This document shows, in pieces, positions 22,974 to 32,646 of a stretch of DNA of 64,000 bases. The position numbers and the translations under genes were made by a program. Source of the DNA: Mannheimia varigena (GTDB lineage Bacteria; Pseudomonadota; Gammaproteobacteria; Enterobacterales; Pasteurellaceae); assembly GCF_013377235.1 (NCBI RefSeq), contig NZ_CP016226.1, positions 372,001 to 436,000 of the forward strand, read 5' to 3'. Below the pieces are notes generated by a model, which saw nothing but the letters and a program-made list of their open reading frames with translations, searched no databases and was not told the DNA's origin. Positions within the stretch are counted from its first letter, which is position 1. Every line of letters begins with the position of its first letter.

Positions 22974-24420
22974 AAGCTGCTCCTGTGTAATTGTCAAATC
23001 GGGAATATTGTCCTTGGAATGTTAAACGCACTCGCCCAATTGGGCCATTACGCTGTTTACCGATGATAATCTCGGCAATCCCTTTGAGATCGGAATTATC
23101 GTGATACACCTCATCACGGTAAATAAACATAATTAAGTCTGCATCTTGCTCAATAGAGCCAGATTCACGCAAATCTGAGTTTACCGGACGTTTATCAGCA
23201 CGTTGTTCTAAGCTACGGTTAAGCTGCGAAAGTGCCACCACGGGTACTTCCAGCTCTTTCGCTAATGCTTTTAATGAACGGGAAATTTCTGCAATTTCAA
23301 GTGTTCGATTATCCGCAAACCCTGGTGCACGCATTAACTGCAAATAGTCCACCATAATTAAGCTTAAACCGCCATTTTCACGATAAACTCGTCTTGCTCG
23401 AGAACGTACTTCTGTAGGTGTTAATCCGGAACTATCGTCAATATAAATATTATTGCGTTCTTGCAGAATTGCCATTGTTGTGGAAATTTTGGCGGTATCT
23501 TCATCGTCAGAGATTTGCCCTGTTCGGATCTTGGTTTGATCAACACGAGAAAGCGAGGCTAACATACGCATCATAATCTGATCAGCAGGCATCTCAAGAC
23601 TAAAAATCAGTACTGGTTTTGCAGGTTTCTTCTTCGGGTTACCGTATTCATCTAAATCATCTTTATCTTCAATATCTACCAATGAAGCATTTTCACATAA
23701 ATTCATCGCAAAAGTAGTTTTACCCATAGAAGGGCGAGCCGCAACAATAATTAAATCTGAAGGCTGTAAACCCGCTGTTTTTTTATTAAGATCAACAAAG
23801 CCTGTAGAAACACCTGTTACCCCACCATTATGACGGTTTTTAGATAGAGTATCCATTCGAGCCAATGTTTTCATCAAAATATCATCAATTCGCTGAGGGC
23901 CTTCATTAGCATTGTTTCGCTTTTCAGCAATTTCAAATACAATACGCTCGGCTTCATCTAGCACTTCTTTAGAATTTCTGCCTTTGGTCTTATAACCCAT
24001 TTCAGCAATTTGGTTGCCCGCACTAATCACGCTTCTTAAATCGGAGCGATCTCGCACAATATCCGCATATGCTAAAATATTGGCTGCACTTGGGGTATTT
24101 TTAGACAGTTCAGCTAAGTATGCAAACCCTCCGACATCTTGCAATATGCCTTTATCTTTCAAGGCTTGATCGAGAGTAATAATATCGATGGGTTTATTAG
24201 CTCGTACAAGCTCTGCCATCTGTTCAAAAATAACACGATGAGCATAGTTGTAAAAATCGTGAGGTTGCACACGTTCAGCCACGTTATCCCAATGATCATT
24301 ACTCAACATAATCCCACCAAGCACTGCCTGCTCAGCTTCAATAGAATGCGGAGATATGCTAATTTGCTCAACCTGCTTATCTTTTACTTTATCCTGAACT
24401 TTATTGCTAAATTCTGCCAT
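22957..24420 (-). CDS. dnaB: Replicative DNA helicase DnaB
   Basis: A 487-residue hexameric helicase that unwinds the replication fork 5' to 3'. The N-terminal primase-binding domain (about residues 25-130, HSIEAEQAVLGGIM) is followed by a RecA-like domain with Walker A ARPSMGKT (about 230), Walker B LIMVDYLQLM (about 350) and the arginine-finger region. A slightly charged insertion KDDLDEYGNPKKKPAK (near 262) is not in E. coli DnaB and is common in Haemophilus-type proteins. No intein. Confidence 0.97.
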   Translation of the reverse strand: MAEFSNKVQDKVKDKQVEQISISPHSIEAEQAVLGGIMLSNDHWDNVAERVQPHDFYNYAHRVIFEQMAELVRANKPIDIITLDQALKDKGILQDVGGFAYLAELSKNTPSAANILAYADIVRDRSDLRSVISAGNQIAEMGYKTKGRNSKEVLDEAERIVFEIAEKRNNANEGPQRIDDILMKTLARMDTLSKNRHNGGVTGVSTGFVDLNKKTAGLQPSDLIIVAARPSMGKTTFAMNLCENASLVDIEDKDDLDEYGNPKKKPAKPVLIFSLEMPADQIMMRMLASLSRVDQTKIRTGQISDDEDTAKISTTMAILQERNNIYIDDSSGLTPTEVRSRARRVYRENGGLSLIMVDYLQLMRAPGFADNRTLEIAEISRSLKALAKELEVPVVALSQLNRSLEQRADKRPVNSDLRESGSIEQDADLIMFIYRDEVYHDNSDLKGIAEIIIGKQRNGPIGRVRLTFQGQYSRFDNYTGAAYDDEY

Positions 24421-24496
24421 TTTGCTCTCTTGCTAAATATAGACTCGACTATGTATAGTTTAGCTGAAATTGTGATAAATGGAAATTTACTCGCAA

Positions 24497-24505
24497 ACAA
24501 GCGGT
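24497..24505 (+). repeat. DNA uptake signal between dnaB and the porin gene
   Basis: Exact ACAAGCGGT followed by CATATTTT, lying 30 bases from the porin terminator; no inverted partner. Confidence 0.8.
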
Positions 24506-24533
24506 CATATTTTCCTAAAAATCTACAAAACAA

Positions 24534-24563
24534 AACCCCTAACAATTTTTGTTGTTAGGGGTT
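24534..24563 (-). terminator. Rho-independent terminator of the porin gene
   Basis: AACCCCTAACAA (24534-24545) pairs with TTGTTAGGGGTT (24552-24563), followed in the minus direction by TTGTTTTGTAG. A strong hairpin, as expected for an abundant transcript. Confidence 0.85.
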
Positions 24564-24586
24564 AAATATTTTAGATAATCAGGAGA

Positions 24587-25687
24587 TTACCAGTATACAC
24601 GCATACCTACACCGACAGCTTTATCAGTTACTCTACCATTGTAAGTATAGCCTTCACCTGTTGCATTTTTGTCAAAACCTTTAGTACGGATATATTTACC
24701 TTCAACGAAAGCTACAACATGTTTGTGGAATTTGTAATCAACACCAAGTAAGAAACCATGAGTTTTTTCTTTGCTCACATTTTTAATCTCACCACGCTCA
24801 TATAAGTAGTTACCATATACTTTAGAAGCTGGAACTACTTGGTAAGCAAAGCCCGGAGCAACATAGAATGCATTACCTTTCTCACCTAATTTTTTCTCAT
24901 GACGATAACCACCATCAACGCTTAATTTCAAATCACCAGCTGTATAACCAACAGATGCTAACACTGCATCTTTACGATGTTTGTCATTACCATTTTCTGT
25001 TTTAAAGCTTGAACGACCTAAAGCTGCACGTAAATCCCAGTTATCCACTGTGTATAATGCACCTAAAGCGAAACCATTTTGAAGACTGTTAGGTAATACC
25101 TCACCATTTGCATCACGCTTTTGAGCAAAGTTATAGTTTGCACTTAATTGTAAGTTTTCGATACCATTGTAGTCATAACGTACTACTTGGCTAGCCGCAT
25201 CTACAATGTAATTACCTTTAGGGTTAATACCGTATTCATAGTCCACTGATTGACTTAGATCATCAGCAATTGTTAATTGACGACCAAATGTTACTTGACC
25301 GTATTGTTTACTACCTAAACCCACATAAGCACGTTTTGCATATGCACTACCGAAACCATCTTCTGAAGGTAGAGCTTTGCCATCTTTGTCAAATTTATCA
25401 ACTTTGTCAAAACGAACTTCTACACGACCTAATGCATAGAAATCTTCTGCCAATTGATGTCTAGCTGTAACACCAATACGAGAACCAGCATTACGAATAC
25501 CAGTGTGAGTACGTTTTTTCTCTGTGATAGTACCAAAACCATTTTTTGTTTCAGAATTCGCTCTTTCAAGAACCATACGGATAGAACCGTCGATATCTAC
25601 TTTTGAGCCTTCAGCATCGTAGACTGTTACCGCAGATGCAGACGCTGCGAATGCTGTTACTGCTAATGCAACTAATGTTTTTTTCAT
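24587..25687 (-). CDS. General outer-membrane porin, OmpH/OmpP2-like
   Basis: A 366-residue porin with a 19-residue signal peptide (ending ASASA) and alternating amphipathic strands of a 16-strand barrel; the mature start VTVYDAEGSKVDIDGSIRM and later VGLGSKQYGQVTFGRQ (loop-3 region) are typical of Pasteurellaceae trimeric porins. It ends RVYW, with the terminal aromatic residue recognised by the BAM machinery. ATG 25687 is used, with AAGGTG upstream; a GTG three codons earlier is unlikely. The gene is monocistronic, with a long leader and a strong terminator. Confidence 0.92.
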   Translation of the reverse strand: MKKTLVALAVTAFAASASAVTVYDAEGSKVDIDGSIRMVLERANSETKNGFGTITEKKRTHTGIRNAGSRIGVTARHQLAEDFYALGRVEVRFDKVDKFDKDGKALPSEDGFGSAYAKRAYVGLGSKQYGQVTFGRQLTIADDLSQSVDYEYGINPKGNYIVDAASQVVRYDYNGIENLQLSANYNFAQKRDANGEVLPNSLQNGFALGALYTVDNWDLRAALGRSSFKTENGNDKHRKDAVLASVGYTAGDLKLSVDGGYRHEKKLGEKGNAFYVAPGFAYQVVPASKVYGNYLYERGEIKNVSKEKTHGFLLGVDYKFHKHVVAFVEGKYIRTKGFDKNATGEGYTYNGRVTDKAVGVGMRVYW

Positions 25688-25802
25688 AATTTTCACCTTA
25701 GATTTTTATATGTTATATAATAGAAATTGCTCCCATTAAGGTGTAGGAGCAACACTCCAAATACAATGTGTAGGTTTGAAACCTTACATTGCTTTCAGGT
25801 GA

Positions 25803-25831
25803 ATAATTGCAAAAAGAGATATTAATGTCAA
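25803..25831 (-). promoter_or_regulatory. Likely porin promoter
   Basis: On the minus strand TTGACA (25826-25831) and AATTAT (25803-25808) are separated by 17 bases. This predicts a leader of about 110 nt before the porin ATG, which is a normal length for sRNA-regulated porins. Confidence 0.6.
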
Positions 25832-26206
25832 TACTTCCCCACTCCAACGCTTAAAAATAAAAAACATTAAAAATCAACAACTTAAAATCAGTCTATTCCA
25901 TTTGGAGATTTTCTTCTCTTTTCTAAAAAGACGAAAAAATAAAGTAACCTATTGAAAAATAAAGAATTTTTAATCTCCCCTTTATTCACTTTCATAATAC
26001 TAAAAAAGTTCATTTATTTTGTGACATAGTTCACAATTTTGATATTTTATTAGACTTAGGAGAGTAATAATTATAACAAGAGGTTGTTTTTTGTTCAGTG
26101 TAAGATTATTTTTTCCTTCATTGCCATAGTTATATATTTGACAACTTAGGGGTAAAAACCGAGAATAATTAAAAAGCAATTATAATTATTATTTACAAGT
26201 AATGTT
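25832..26206. other. AT-rich intergenic region between the divergent porin and priC genes
   Basis: Together with the porin leader this is the second longest gap in the window. It holds the porin promoter at its left edge, a perfect CRP-type palindrome at 26020 and A/T-rich DNA. I see no open frame, tRNA or hairpin typical of a known small RNA. Confidence 0.6.
26020..26035. promoter_or_regulatory. Perfect CRP-type palindrome
   Basis: TGTGACATAGTTCACA has both half sites TGTGA and TCACA with a six-base spacer. It lies about 190 bases upstream of the porin -35 and 170 bases before the priC start, so which gene it serves is not clear. Confidence 0.6.
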
Positions 26207-26725
26207 ATGCATAATCTTCTTTTTATCACTAAAATCCAACAAACCTTAAACGAACTTTCTCCTTTTTCTAATAGAGTTGTTACTATTCATTCTACTTATT
26301 TTACGAAAAAAACTTCGCTAGTATCTGCTTTTATTGAGGAAATAAAACACACTGTTGATTTATTATTGAAGCAAGATGAGATTGTCTATACTGAATTTTA
26401 TGCTGACAAATTAATTAAGCAATTTGAGGCATTAAGCCGTGCAATAGAACAACCAGAAATAGAGAAAAAAGCAGCTCAATTTTCCTCTTCTTATCAATTT
26501 TCACCTAATATTCACCGCTTATCACCTATTAAGCGATTGGAGGAATATCGCAAAGCGTTACGAGCTTTAAATGAAAAGATCAGCTGGCTGGTAGAACAAA
26601 ATTTAGATGAGACTGATAATATTAGAAAGTTTGAGTTACAGAACCAGATTGCAGAAACTGAATATCGAAAAATGAACTGCGCAAAAGCGATTGAGGATTT
26701 AGAACAGCAGCTACTACTTAGATAA
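26207..26725 (+). CDS. priC: Primosomal replication protein PriC
   Basis: A 172-residue helical protein matching PriC (175 in E. coli), which loads DnaB at stalled forks in the PriA-independent restart pathway. The C-terminal half has the conserved RLEEYRKALRALNEKISWLVEQN and the amphipathic NQIAETEYRKMNCAKAIEDLEQ coil. It starts with ATG 26207, without a strong ribosome site. Followed by a two-way terminator shared with galU. Confidence 0.82.
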   Translation: MHNLLFITKIQQTLNELSPFSNRVVTIHSTYFTKKTSLVSAFIEEIKHTVDLLLKQDEIVYTEFYADKLIKQFEALSRAIEQPEIEKKAAQFSSSYQFSPNIHRLSPIKRLEEYRKALRALNEKISWLVEQNLDETDNIRKFELQNQIAETEYRKMNCAKAIEDLEQQLLLR

Positions 26726-26729
26726 AAAC

Positions 26730-26753
26730 AGACACCACCCGAAAATGGTGTCT
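26730..26753 (-). terminator. Rho-independent terminator of galU, shared with priC
   Basis: AGACACCA (26730-26737) and TGGTGTCT (26746-26753) with a CCGAAAA-type loop; minus-strand tail GTTTTTATC. It lies between the convergent priC and galU. Confidence 0.8.
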
Positions 26754-26762
26754 ACTTAGTCA

Positions 26763-27650
26763 TTATAATGATTTCGCTAAATCCTTAATAAACGCTTTAA
26801 ACTCTTTTCCACATTTATCGTGATTTAAGCTATATTCAACGAAAGCCTTCATATAACCGACTTTATCGCCACAGTCGAATGAGCGACCTGTCATATTAAA
26901 CGCTTCTACTGTCTCTTGGTGAATCAACATATCAATCGCATCGGTTAATTGGATTTCATCACCCACGCCGACTGGGGTTCTTTCCAATAAATCCCAGATG
27001 CTCGCTGAGAACACATAACGTCCTACCACCGCAAGGTTAGATGGTGCTTCTTCCACGCTTGGTTTTTCGACCATTTTAGCAATTGGAGCTGAACCACCGA
27101 GAGGAATATCCACACCGTTGCAATCTGCAACACCATAGCTGCTAACATTTTCCATTGGCACTGGGGCCACCATAATTTGACTGTGTCCGGTTTCTTTGAA
27201 GCGTTTAATCATTGCCGCTAAATTTTCGGTTTTTTGATTAGCGGTGAAATCACCTAAAAGCACATCTGGCAGCACAACGGCAAAAGGCTCATTGCCAACG
27301 ACTGCTCGTCCACATAATACCGCGTGTCCTAAGCCTTTCGCTTGGCCTTGGCGAACATGAATTAAAGTTACGTCTTTTGGCACAATAGAACGAACATCTT
27401 CTAATAACTGACGCTTAACACGTTTTTCCAGCATTGTTTCTAATTCAAACGATGTATCAAAGTGGTTTTCGATAGCATTTTTTGAGGAGTGTGTTACTAA
27501 TACAATTTCTTTGAAACCAGCAGAAACACATTCATTAACAATGTATTGAATTAAAGGCTTGTCTGCAAGGGTGAGCATCTCTTTGGGAATCGCTTTGGTT
27601 GCAGGTAACATACGAGTACCAAGACCCGCAACGGGGATAATCACTTTCAT
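26763..27650 (-). CDS. galU: UTP-glucose-1-phosphate uridylyltransferase
   Basis: A 295-residue enzyme producing UDP-glucose for lipooligosaccharide and capsule precursors. The nucleotide-binding start VIIPVAGLGTRMLPATKAIPKEML and the FAVVLPDVLLG metal region (about 122) are present. It follows manB by 99 bases that contain an uptake-signal hairpin, so they are probably separate units, although both feed sugar-nucleotide synthesis. Confidence 0.96.
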   Translation of the reverse strand: MKVIIPVAGLGTRMLPATKAIPKEMLTLADKPLIQYIVNECVSAGFKEIVLVTHSSKNAIENHFDTSFELETMLEKRVKRQLLEDVRSIVPKDVTLIHVRQGQAKGLGHAVLCGRAVVGNEPFAVVLPDVLLGDFTANQKTENLAAMIKRFKETGHSQIMVAPVPMENVSSYGVADCNGVDIPLGGSAPIAKMVEKPSVEEAPSNLAVVGRYVFSASIWDLLERTPVGVGDEIQLTDAIDMLIHQETVEAFNMTGRSFDCGDKVGYMKAFVEYSLNHDKCGKEFKAFIKDLAKSL

Positions 27651-27689
27651 TTGAAATCCTTATGATTTGTGAAGTTTTATTGAAAACAG

Positions 27690-27715
27690 ACCGCTTGTAG
27701 TATATCGCAAGCGGT
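27690..27715. terminator. Uptake-signal hairpin after manB
   Basis: ACCGCTTGT (27690-27698) pairs with CAAGCGGT (27708-27715) around AGTATATCG. It lies in the gap between manB and galU. Confidence 0.75.
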
Positions 27716-27749
27716 CATATTTTTTCATTTTTTTACAAAATTTTAAGCA

Positions 27750-29108
27750 TTACTGGCGTAACAAGGCTAAAATTTCATCGGTTTTTTGTTGCATTAAGGC
27801 TTTATCGCCTCGCGTTTCTAAATTTAAGCGTACAACAGGTTCAGTGTTAGAGCTACGTAAATTAAAACGCCAGTTATTAAATTCAATGCTAACACCGTCT
27901 AAAGTTTCTACTTTTCCATCTTGGTAAGCTTCTTTCACTCGTGCGATGGAAGCTTGTGCATCAGTTAATTTGCTGTTGATTTCACCCGGGGATGGGAATT
28001 TTTCTAAACGCTCGCCCACTAATTCGCTTAATGATTTGCCAGTGGTACATAACAATTCGAGGGTTAATAACCACGGGATCATACCACTATCACAATAGAA
28101 GAAATCACGGAAATAGTGGTGTGCTGACATCTCACCACCATAAATCGCATCTACTTCACGCATTTTTTCTTTAATGAATGAGTGCCCTGATTTTGACATT
28201 ACCGGCTCGCCGCCTGCTTCACACACAAGTTCTTCCGTGTTCCAAATCAAGCGTGGATCATAGATAATCTTTGCCCCTTTATTTTTAGCTAAGAAGGCTT
28301 GAGACAATAAGCCGACAACATAATAACCTTCTATAAAACCGCCTTTTTCATCAAAGAAGAAACAGCGGTCGAAATCGCCGTCAAAGGCAATACCTATATC
28401 AGCATTGTTTTCTAAAACGGCTTTAATAGAATCTTCACGATTCTCGTGCAGAATTGGGTTAGGAATACCATTTGGGAAATTACCATCCGGATTATTATGA
28501 ACTTTAATAAATTCAACCGGCACTTGTTGAGCTTTAAATTGTGCTTCAATCGCATCAATGATTTGTCCTGCAGCTCCATTACCTGAATTAATGACTAATT
28601 TTTTCGGTGTCAACTTACTTAAATCGATGTAAGAAAGTAAATGTTCAACATAATCACCTTGTACTGATTTTTGTGTGTATTTACCACGTTTTTGAACGAC
28701 AGGAAAATTATTCTTCTCTGCCAAACGTTGAATATCGGCTAACCCTGTATCGGCACTAATCGGACGAGAACCTTCACGCACTAATTTCATGCCGTTATAA
28801 TCCATCGGATTATGACTTGCCGTTACTTGAATACCACCATCGGTTTTTAAGAAAGAGGTAGCAAAATAAACCTCTTCTGTACCAGTTAAACCTAGGTCGA
28901 TAACATCAACGCCTGAATCCAATAATCCGTTTGTAACTGCACTCTTCAGCTCATTACTGGTTAGCCGAACATCTCCACCTAGTACGATTGATTTTGGCTT
29001 TAGATATTGTCCAAAAGCACGCCCAATACGATATGCAATATCTGTATTCAATTCAGTGCCTAATTGACCGCGAATATCATAAGCCTTAAAACAGGTAAGT
29101 TTTCGCAT
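27750..29108 (-). CDS. manB: Phosphomannomutase/phosphoglucomutase
   Basis: A 452-residue alpha-D-phosphohexomutase, aligned along its length with E. coli CpsG/ManB. The phosphoserine loop TASHNPMDYNG is at about residues 96-106, the magnesium loop DGDFDRC about 243 and the sugar loop GGEMSAHH about 325. It interconverts mannose- (or glucose-) 6- and 1-phosphates for surface polysaccharide. AAGGAA precedes the ATG. It is 30 bases downstream of csrA and may be read from the csrA promoter. Confidence 0.93.
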   Translation of the reverse strand: MRKLTCFKAYDIRGQLGTELNTDIAYRIGRAFGQYLKPKSIVLGGDVRLTSNELKSAVTNGLLDSGVDVIDLGLTGTEEVYFATSFLKTDGGIQVTASHNPMDYNGMKLVREGSRPISADTGLADIQRLAEKNNFPVVQKRGKYTQKSVQGDYVEHLLSYIDLSKLTPKKLVINSGNGAAGQIIDAIEAQFKAQQVPVEFIKVHNNPDGNFPNGIPNPILHENREDSIKAVLENNADIGIAFDGDFDRCFFFDEKGGFIEGYYVVGLLSQAFLAKNKGAKIIYDPRLIWNTEELVCEAGGEPVMSKSGHSFIKEKMREVDAIYGGEMSAHHYFRDFFYCDSGMIPWLLTLELLCTTGKSLSELVGERLEKFPSPGEINSKLTDAQASIARVKEAYQDGKVETLDGVSIEFNNWRFNLRSSNTEPVVRLNLETRGDKALMQQKTDEILALLRQ

Positions 29109-29138
29109 AGTGTGTTCCTTGTGAGGTAAATGAATTAA

Positions 29139-29321
29139 TCAGAATTTATCCTCTTTTGCCGAGGCCTTAATTCTTTCATAAATCTCTTGACGGTGTACTG
29201 AGATTTCTTTTGGTGCATTCACACCTAGTTTCACTTGGTTTCCTCGTATGCTGAGTACCGTAATCTCAACATCATCTCCAACGAGTAGGACCTCCCCAAT
29301 TTTACGAGTTAAAATAAGCAT
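29139..29321 (-). CDS. csrA: Carbon storage regulator CsrA
   Basis: A 60-residue RNA-binding dimer that blocks or stabilises messages at GGA sites. The start MLILTRKIGEVLLVGDDVEI and the VKLGVNAPKEISVHRQEIY segment, with the RNA-contacting Arg44-type position, are intact. It lies directly downstream of alaS, the arrangement of E. coli and Haemophilus, with a hairpin in between. Confidence 0.97.
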   Translation of the reverse strand: MLILTRKIGEVLLVGDDVEITVLSIRGNQVKLGVNAPKEISVHRQEIYERIKASAKEDKF

Positions 29322-29370
29322 AATTGTCTCCTTACTGGGTTAAACTCTATAAACTATAGAGGAATGTTTT

Positions 29371-29393
29371 AAAGGCGAGTGCATCTCGCCTTT
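29371..29393 (-). terminator. Rho-independent terminator after alaS
   Basis: AAAGGCGAG (29371-29379) pairs with CTCGCCTTT (29385-29393). The T-run is better on the plus strand, but the only gene ending here is the minus-strand alaS. Confidence 0.65.
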
Positions 29394-29399
29394 TTATTA

Positions 29400-32024
29400 T
29401 TAAAGTTTTTCTGTAATTAACTCCTGAACTAAAGCTAATGCTTGAGGTATATTTTGTGGTTCTGAACCTCCAGCCATCGCCATATCTGGACGACCACCAC
29501 CTTTACCACCTACTTTCTCTGCCATTGCTCCAACCAATGCCCCTGCATTTAGTTTATCAGCTAAGTCTTTAGTAACACCAACAATTAAATTTACTTTACT
29601 TTCTGCATTTGATGCAAACACTATAACCGCGCTGCCTAGTTGATTCTTTAGATCATCAACCATTGTTCTTAATGCTTTAGGATCAACCTTATCTAATTGT
29701 TGAATCACCACATTCACGCCCTTAATTTGTATCGCTTGCTTCGCTAAGTCAGAACCTGCTTGAGCTGCTAATTTATCTTTTAATTGCTGTAATTCTTTTT
29801 CTGTACGTTTTGCTTTTTCTTGTAGTTGTGTAATTTTTTCAACTAACGAATGACTATCCGTTTTTAATAACTCTGAACTTTGTTGCACTGCTTGTTGTAG
29901 ATTATGTAACCATTCAACGGCTTTTTCTCCTGTCACAGCCTCAATACGACGAACGCCTGCTGCTACTGCACTTTCCGAGATAATTTTGAATAAACCAATT
30001 TCACCTGTTTGGTTTACGTGCGTACCGCCACATAGTTCGATTGAATACTCGGTCATATCAACCACACGAACAACATCACCATATTTTTCACCAAATAGTG
30101 CCATTGCACCTTTTGCTTTGGCTGACTCAATATCCATTTCTTCAATAGTTACTTTGATATTTTCACGCACTTTCGCATTCACAATACGCTCGACTTCTTC
30201 AAGCTGAGCTTTAGTGATCGCTTCTGGTTGTGAAATATCGAAACGTAAAATGTGTTCAGATACCAACGAGCCTTTTTGAGCAACATGTTCGCCTAGAACT
30301 TGACGAAGTGCAGAATGTAATAAGTGAGTTGCGCTGTGATTTGCTTGAATTGCGTAACGACGCTCAACATTCACAAGAGCAGAAACTACATCACCTACTT
30401 TTAATACACCACCATTGATTTGGCCAATATGACCAAATACCTGTCCATACTTTTGGGTATCATTCACTTGGAATAAACCTAATGGCGAGCTGAGTTCACC
30501 TGCATCTCCAATTTGTCCGCCCATTTCTGCGTAGAATGGCGTTTGATCCAAAATCACAACTGCGTTATCACCTGATTCAATCTGTTCTACCGCAACACCG
30601 TTGCAGAATAAGCCTACAACTTTTGCATTATGTGCGGTTACATCATAACCAACAAATTTAGTCTGTCCTTCTACTTTGATGATATTATTGTAATCTGCAC
30701 CAAAGCTACTACCTGCTTTCGCACGCTCACGTTGGGCTTTCATTTCGGCTTCAAAACCAGCTTCATCAATAATAATTTCACGTTCACGGCAAACGTCTGC
30801 AGTTAAATCGAATGGGAAGCCGTAGGTGTCATAAAGTTTAAATGCCACATCGCCCGAAAGGATTTTGTTTTCCACTTTTGCTAAAGCGTCTTCCAATAAG
30901 TTCAAACCACGCTCAAGAGTACGAGCAAACTGCTCTTCTTCCGCTTTTAAGGTCTTTTGAATGTGAGCTTGTTTTTGAGCCACTACTTCGCCAGCCTGCC
31001 CCATCACTTTCGCAAGGGTTGGCACAAGTTTGTAGAAGAACGCTTCTTTCGCCCCTAAAATGTTGCCATGACGAACCGCTCGGCGGATAATGCGGCGTAG
31101 TACATAGCCTCTTCCTTCGTTAGACGGCACAACGCCATCGGCGATTAAGTATGAACAAGCACGAATATGGTCTGCCACAACACGCAATGATTTGTTATCT
31201 AAATCATTTACGTTTAACAACGAAGCCACTTCTTTAATTAAGGTTTGGAAAATATCAATTTCGTAGTTTGAGTTAACGTGTTGCATTACCGCCGTCATAC
31301 GCTCTAAGCCCATACCAGTATCAACAGATGGCTTAGGTAATTTCTCCATTGTACCATTAGCTAAACGGTTGTATTGCATAAATACAATGTTCCACACTTC
31401 GATATAGCGGTCACCATCTTCTTCAGCTGAGCCCGGCAAGCCTCCCCAGTGCTCTTCACCGTGATCGTAGAAAATTTCCGTACAAGGGCCACAAGGACCT
31501 GTATCACCCATTGCCCAGAAGTTGTCTGAAGCATAAGGAGCGCCTTTGTTATCACCGATGCGGATGATGTGATCGGTCGGTACGCCTACTTCTTTGTTCC
31601 AAATATCGTAGGCTTCATCGTCTGTTTCATAAACGGTAACGTATAATTTTTCTTTTGGTAAGCCTAACCATTGTGGTGAAGTCAAAAACTCCCAGCCAAA
31701 TTTGATCGCATCTTGCTTGAAATAGTCACCGAAGCTGAAGTTACCCATCATTTCAAAGAATGTGTGGTGGCGAGCAGTATAGCCAACGTTTTCTAAGTCA
31801 TTGTGTTTACCACCAGCACGCACACAGCGTTGTGCAGTGGTTGCACGGTTATAAGGGCGTTTTTCTAAACCTAAGAAGACGTCTTTGAATTGGTTCATCC
31901 CTGCATTAGTGAAAAGCAAGGTCGGGTCATTTTCAGGCACAAGAGAGCTACTTGGCACAATAGTATGACCTTTGGTTTGGAAGAATTCGAGGAATGATTG
32001 TCTAATATCAGAAGTTGTTTTCAT
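29400..32024 (-). CDS. alaS: Alanyl-tRNA synthetase
   Basis: An 874-residue class II synthetase (876 in E. coli). The N-terminal aminoacylation domain (about 1-440) begins with IRQSFLEFFQTKGHTIVPSSSLVPENDPTLLFTNAGM; the editing domain has NHSATHLLHSALRQ and the zinc cysteine in CGGTHV (about 655); the C-terminal helical and DHH-like part ends GGKGGGRPDMAMAGG. No truncation. Confidence 0.97.
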   Translation of the reverse strand: MKTTSDIRQSFLEFFQTKGHTIVPSSSLVPENDPTLLFTNAGMNQFKDVFLGLEKRPYNRATTAQRCVRAGGKHNDLENVGYTARHHTFFEMMGNFSFGDYFKQDAIKFGWEFLTSPQWLGLPKEKLYVTVYETDDEAYDIWNKEVGVPTDHIIRIGDNKGAPYASDNFWAMGDTGPCGPCTEIFYDHGEEHWGGLPGSAEEDGDRYIEVWNIVFMQYNRLANGTMEKLPKPSVDTGMGLERMTAVMQHVNSNYEIDIFQTLIKEVASLLNVNDLDNKSLRVVADHIRACSYLIADGVVPSNEGRGYVLRRIIRRAVRHGNILGAKEAFFYKLVPTLAKVMGQAGEVVAQKQAHIQKTLKAEEEQFARTLERGLNLLEDALAKVENKILSGDVAFKLYDTYGFPFDLTADVCREREIIIDEAGFEAEMKAQRERAKAGSSFGADYNNIIKVEGQTKFVGYDVTAHNAKVVGLFCNGVAVEQIESGDNAVVILDQTPFYAEMGGQIGDAGELSSPLGLFQVNDTQKYGQVFGHIGQINGGVLKVGDVVSALVNVERRYAIQANHSATHLLHSALRQVLGEHVAQKGSLVSEHILRFDISQPEAITKAQLEEVERIVNAKVRENIKVTIEEMDIESAKAKGAMALFGEKYGDVVRVVDMTEYSIELCGGTHVNQTGEIGLFKIISESAVAAGVRRIEAVTGEKAVEWLHNLQQAVQQSSELLKTDSHSLVEKITQLQEKAKRTEKELQQLKDKLAAQAGSDLAKQAIQIKGVNVVIQQLDKVDPKALRTMVDDLKNQLGSAVIVFASNAESKVNLIVGVTKDLADKLNAGALVGAMAEKVGGKGGGRPDMAMAGGSEPQNIPQALALVQELITEKL

Positions 32025-32160
32025 TTAAAATACTCTTTAAAAATAGAATTTAAACATTGGATTATACTGCTATTTTACACATTTTTTATCCTATTTTGTT
32101 AGCTTAGTTAGACTAATTGTTTAGAAACTCATAAATTCTACAAAAAAACTTTAAAAAATA

Positions 32161-32194
32161 ACCGCTTGTAAGACAGATTTCTGCTCCAAGCGGT
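32161..32194 (-). terminator. Uptake-signal hairpin after uspA
   Basis: ACCGCTTGT (32161-32169) and CAAGCGGT (32187-32194) are separated by AAGACAGATTTCTGCTC; the loop also holds a small AGA/TCT dyad. It stands 26 bases after the uspA stop. Confidence 0.75.
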
Positions 32195-32220
32195 CATTTC
32201 TTTATTGAAAATTTTGAATA

Positions 32221-32646
32221 TTATTCGTCTGCTAATGGTACAACTAACATATCAACATTGATGTTATTCATCACTTGGCGAGTTGAAGACATAAATTTGC
32301 TCCAGAAATCTTGATGATGCCCCGTAATCAATAAATCGACTTGATGTTTTTCAACCGCTTCTTCTAATACTTGGCTGAAATCGCCAGTACCATTTAAACA
32401 ATCAGAAACAGGATAATCTACTTTTGAAGCTAACTCTGCTAATGCCGCATTAGTTTCCTCCACAACACTATCTTGCACTGAAGACATATTAATATCGATT
32501 AACCCTGTATATAAATCAGAGAAGTTCACATCAACGTGAATTAAAGATAGTTTTGCTCCGCATTTAGCTGCTAATCCTGCACCCTTACGCACTAAAACAA
32601 GACTTTCTTCAGAAAGATCAACTGCTACTAAAATATGTTTATACAT
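32221..32646 (-). CDS. uspA: Universal stress protein UspA
   Basis: A 141-residue UspA with the opening MYKHILVAVDLSEESLVLVRKG and the LLITGHHQDFWSKFMSSTRQVMNNINVDMLVVPL region. It has the non-ATP-binding pattern of E. coli UspA (no GSRG loop). It is induced by starvation and growth arrest. AAGGAG stands before the start. It is divergent from fnr, as in Haemophilus. Confidence 0.93.
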   Translation of the reverse strand: MYKHILVAVDLSEESLVLVRKGAGLAAKCGAKLSLIHVDVNFSDLYTGLIDINMSSVQDSVVEETNAALAELASKVDYPVSDCLNGTGDFSQVLEEAVEKHQVDLLITGHHQDFWSKFMSSTRQVMNNINVDMLVVPLADE

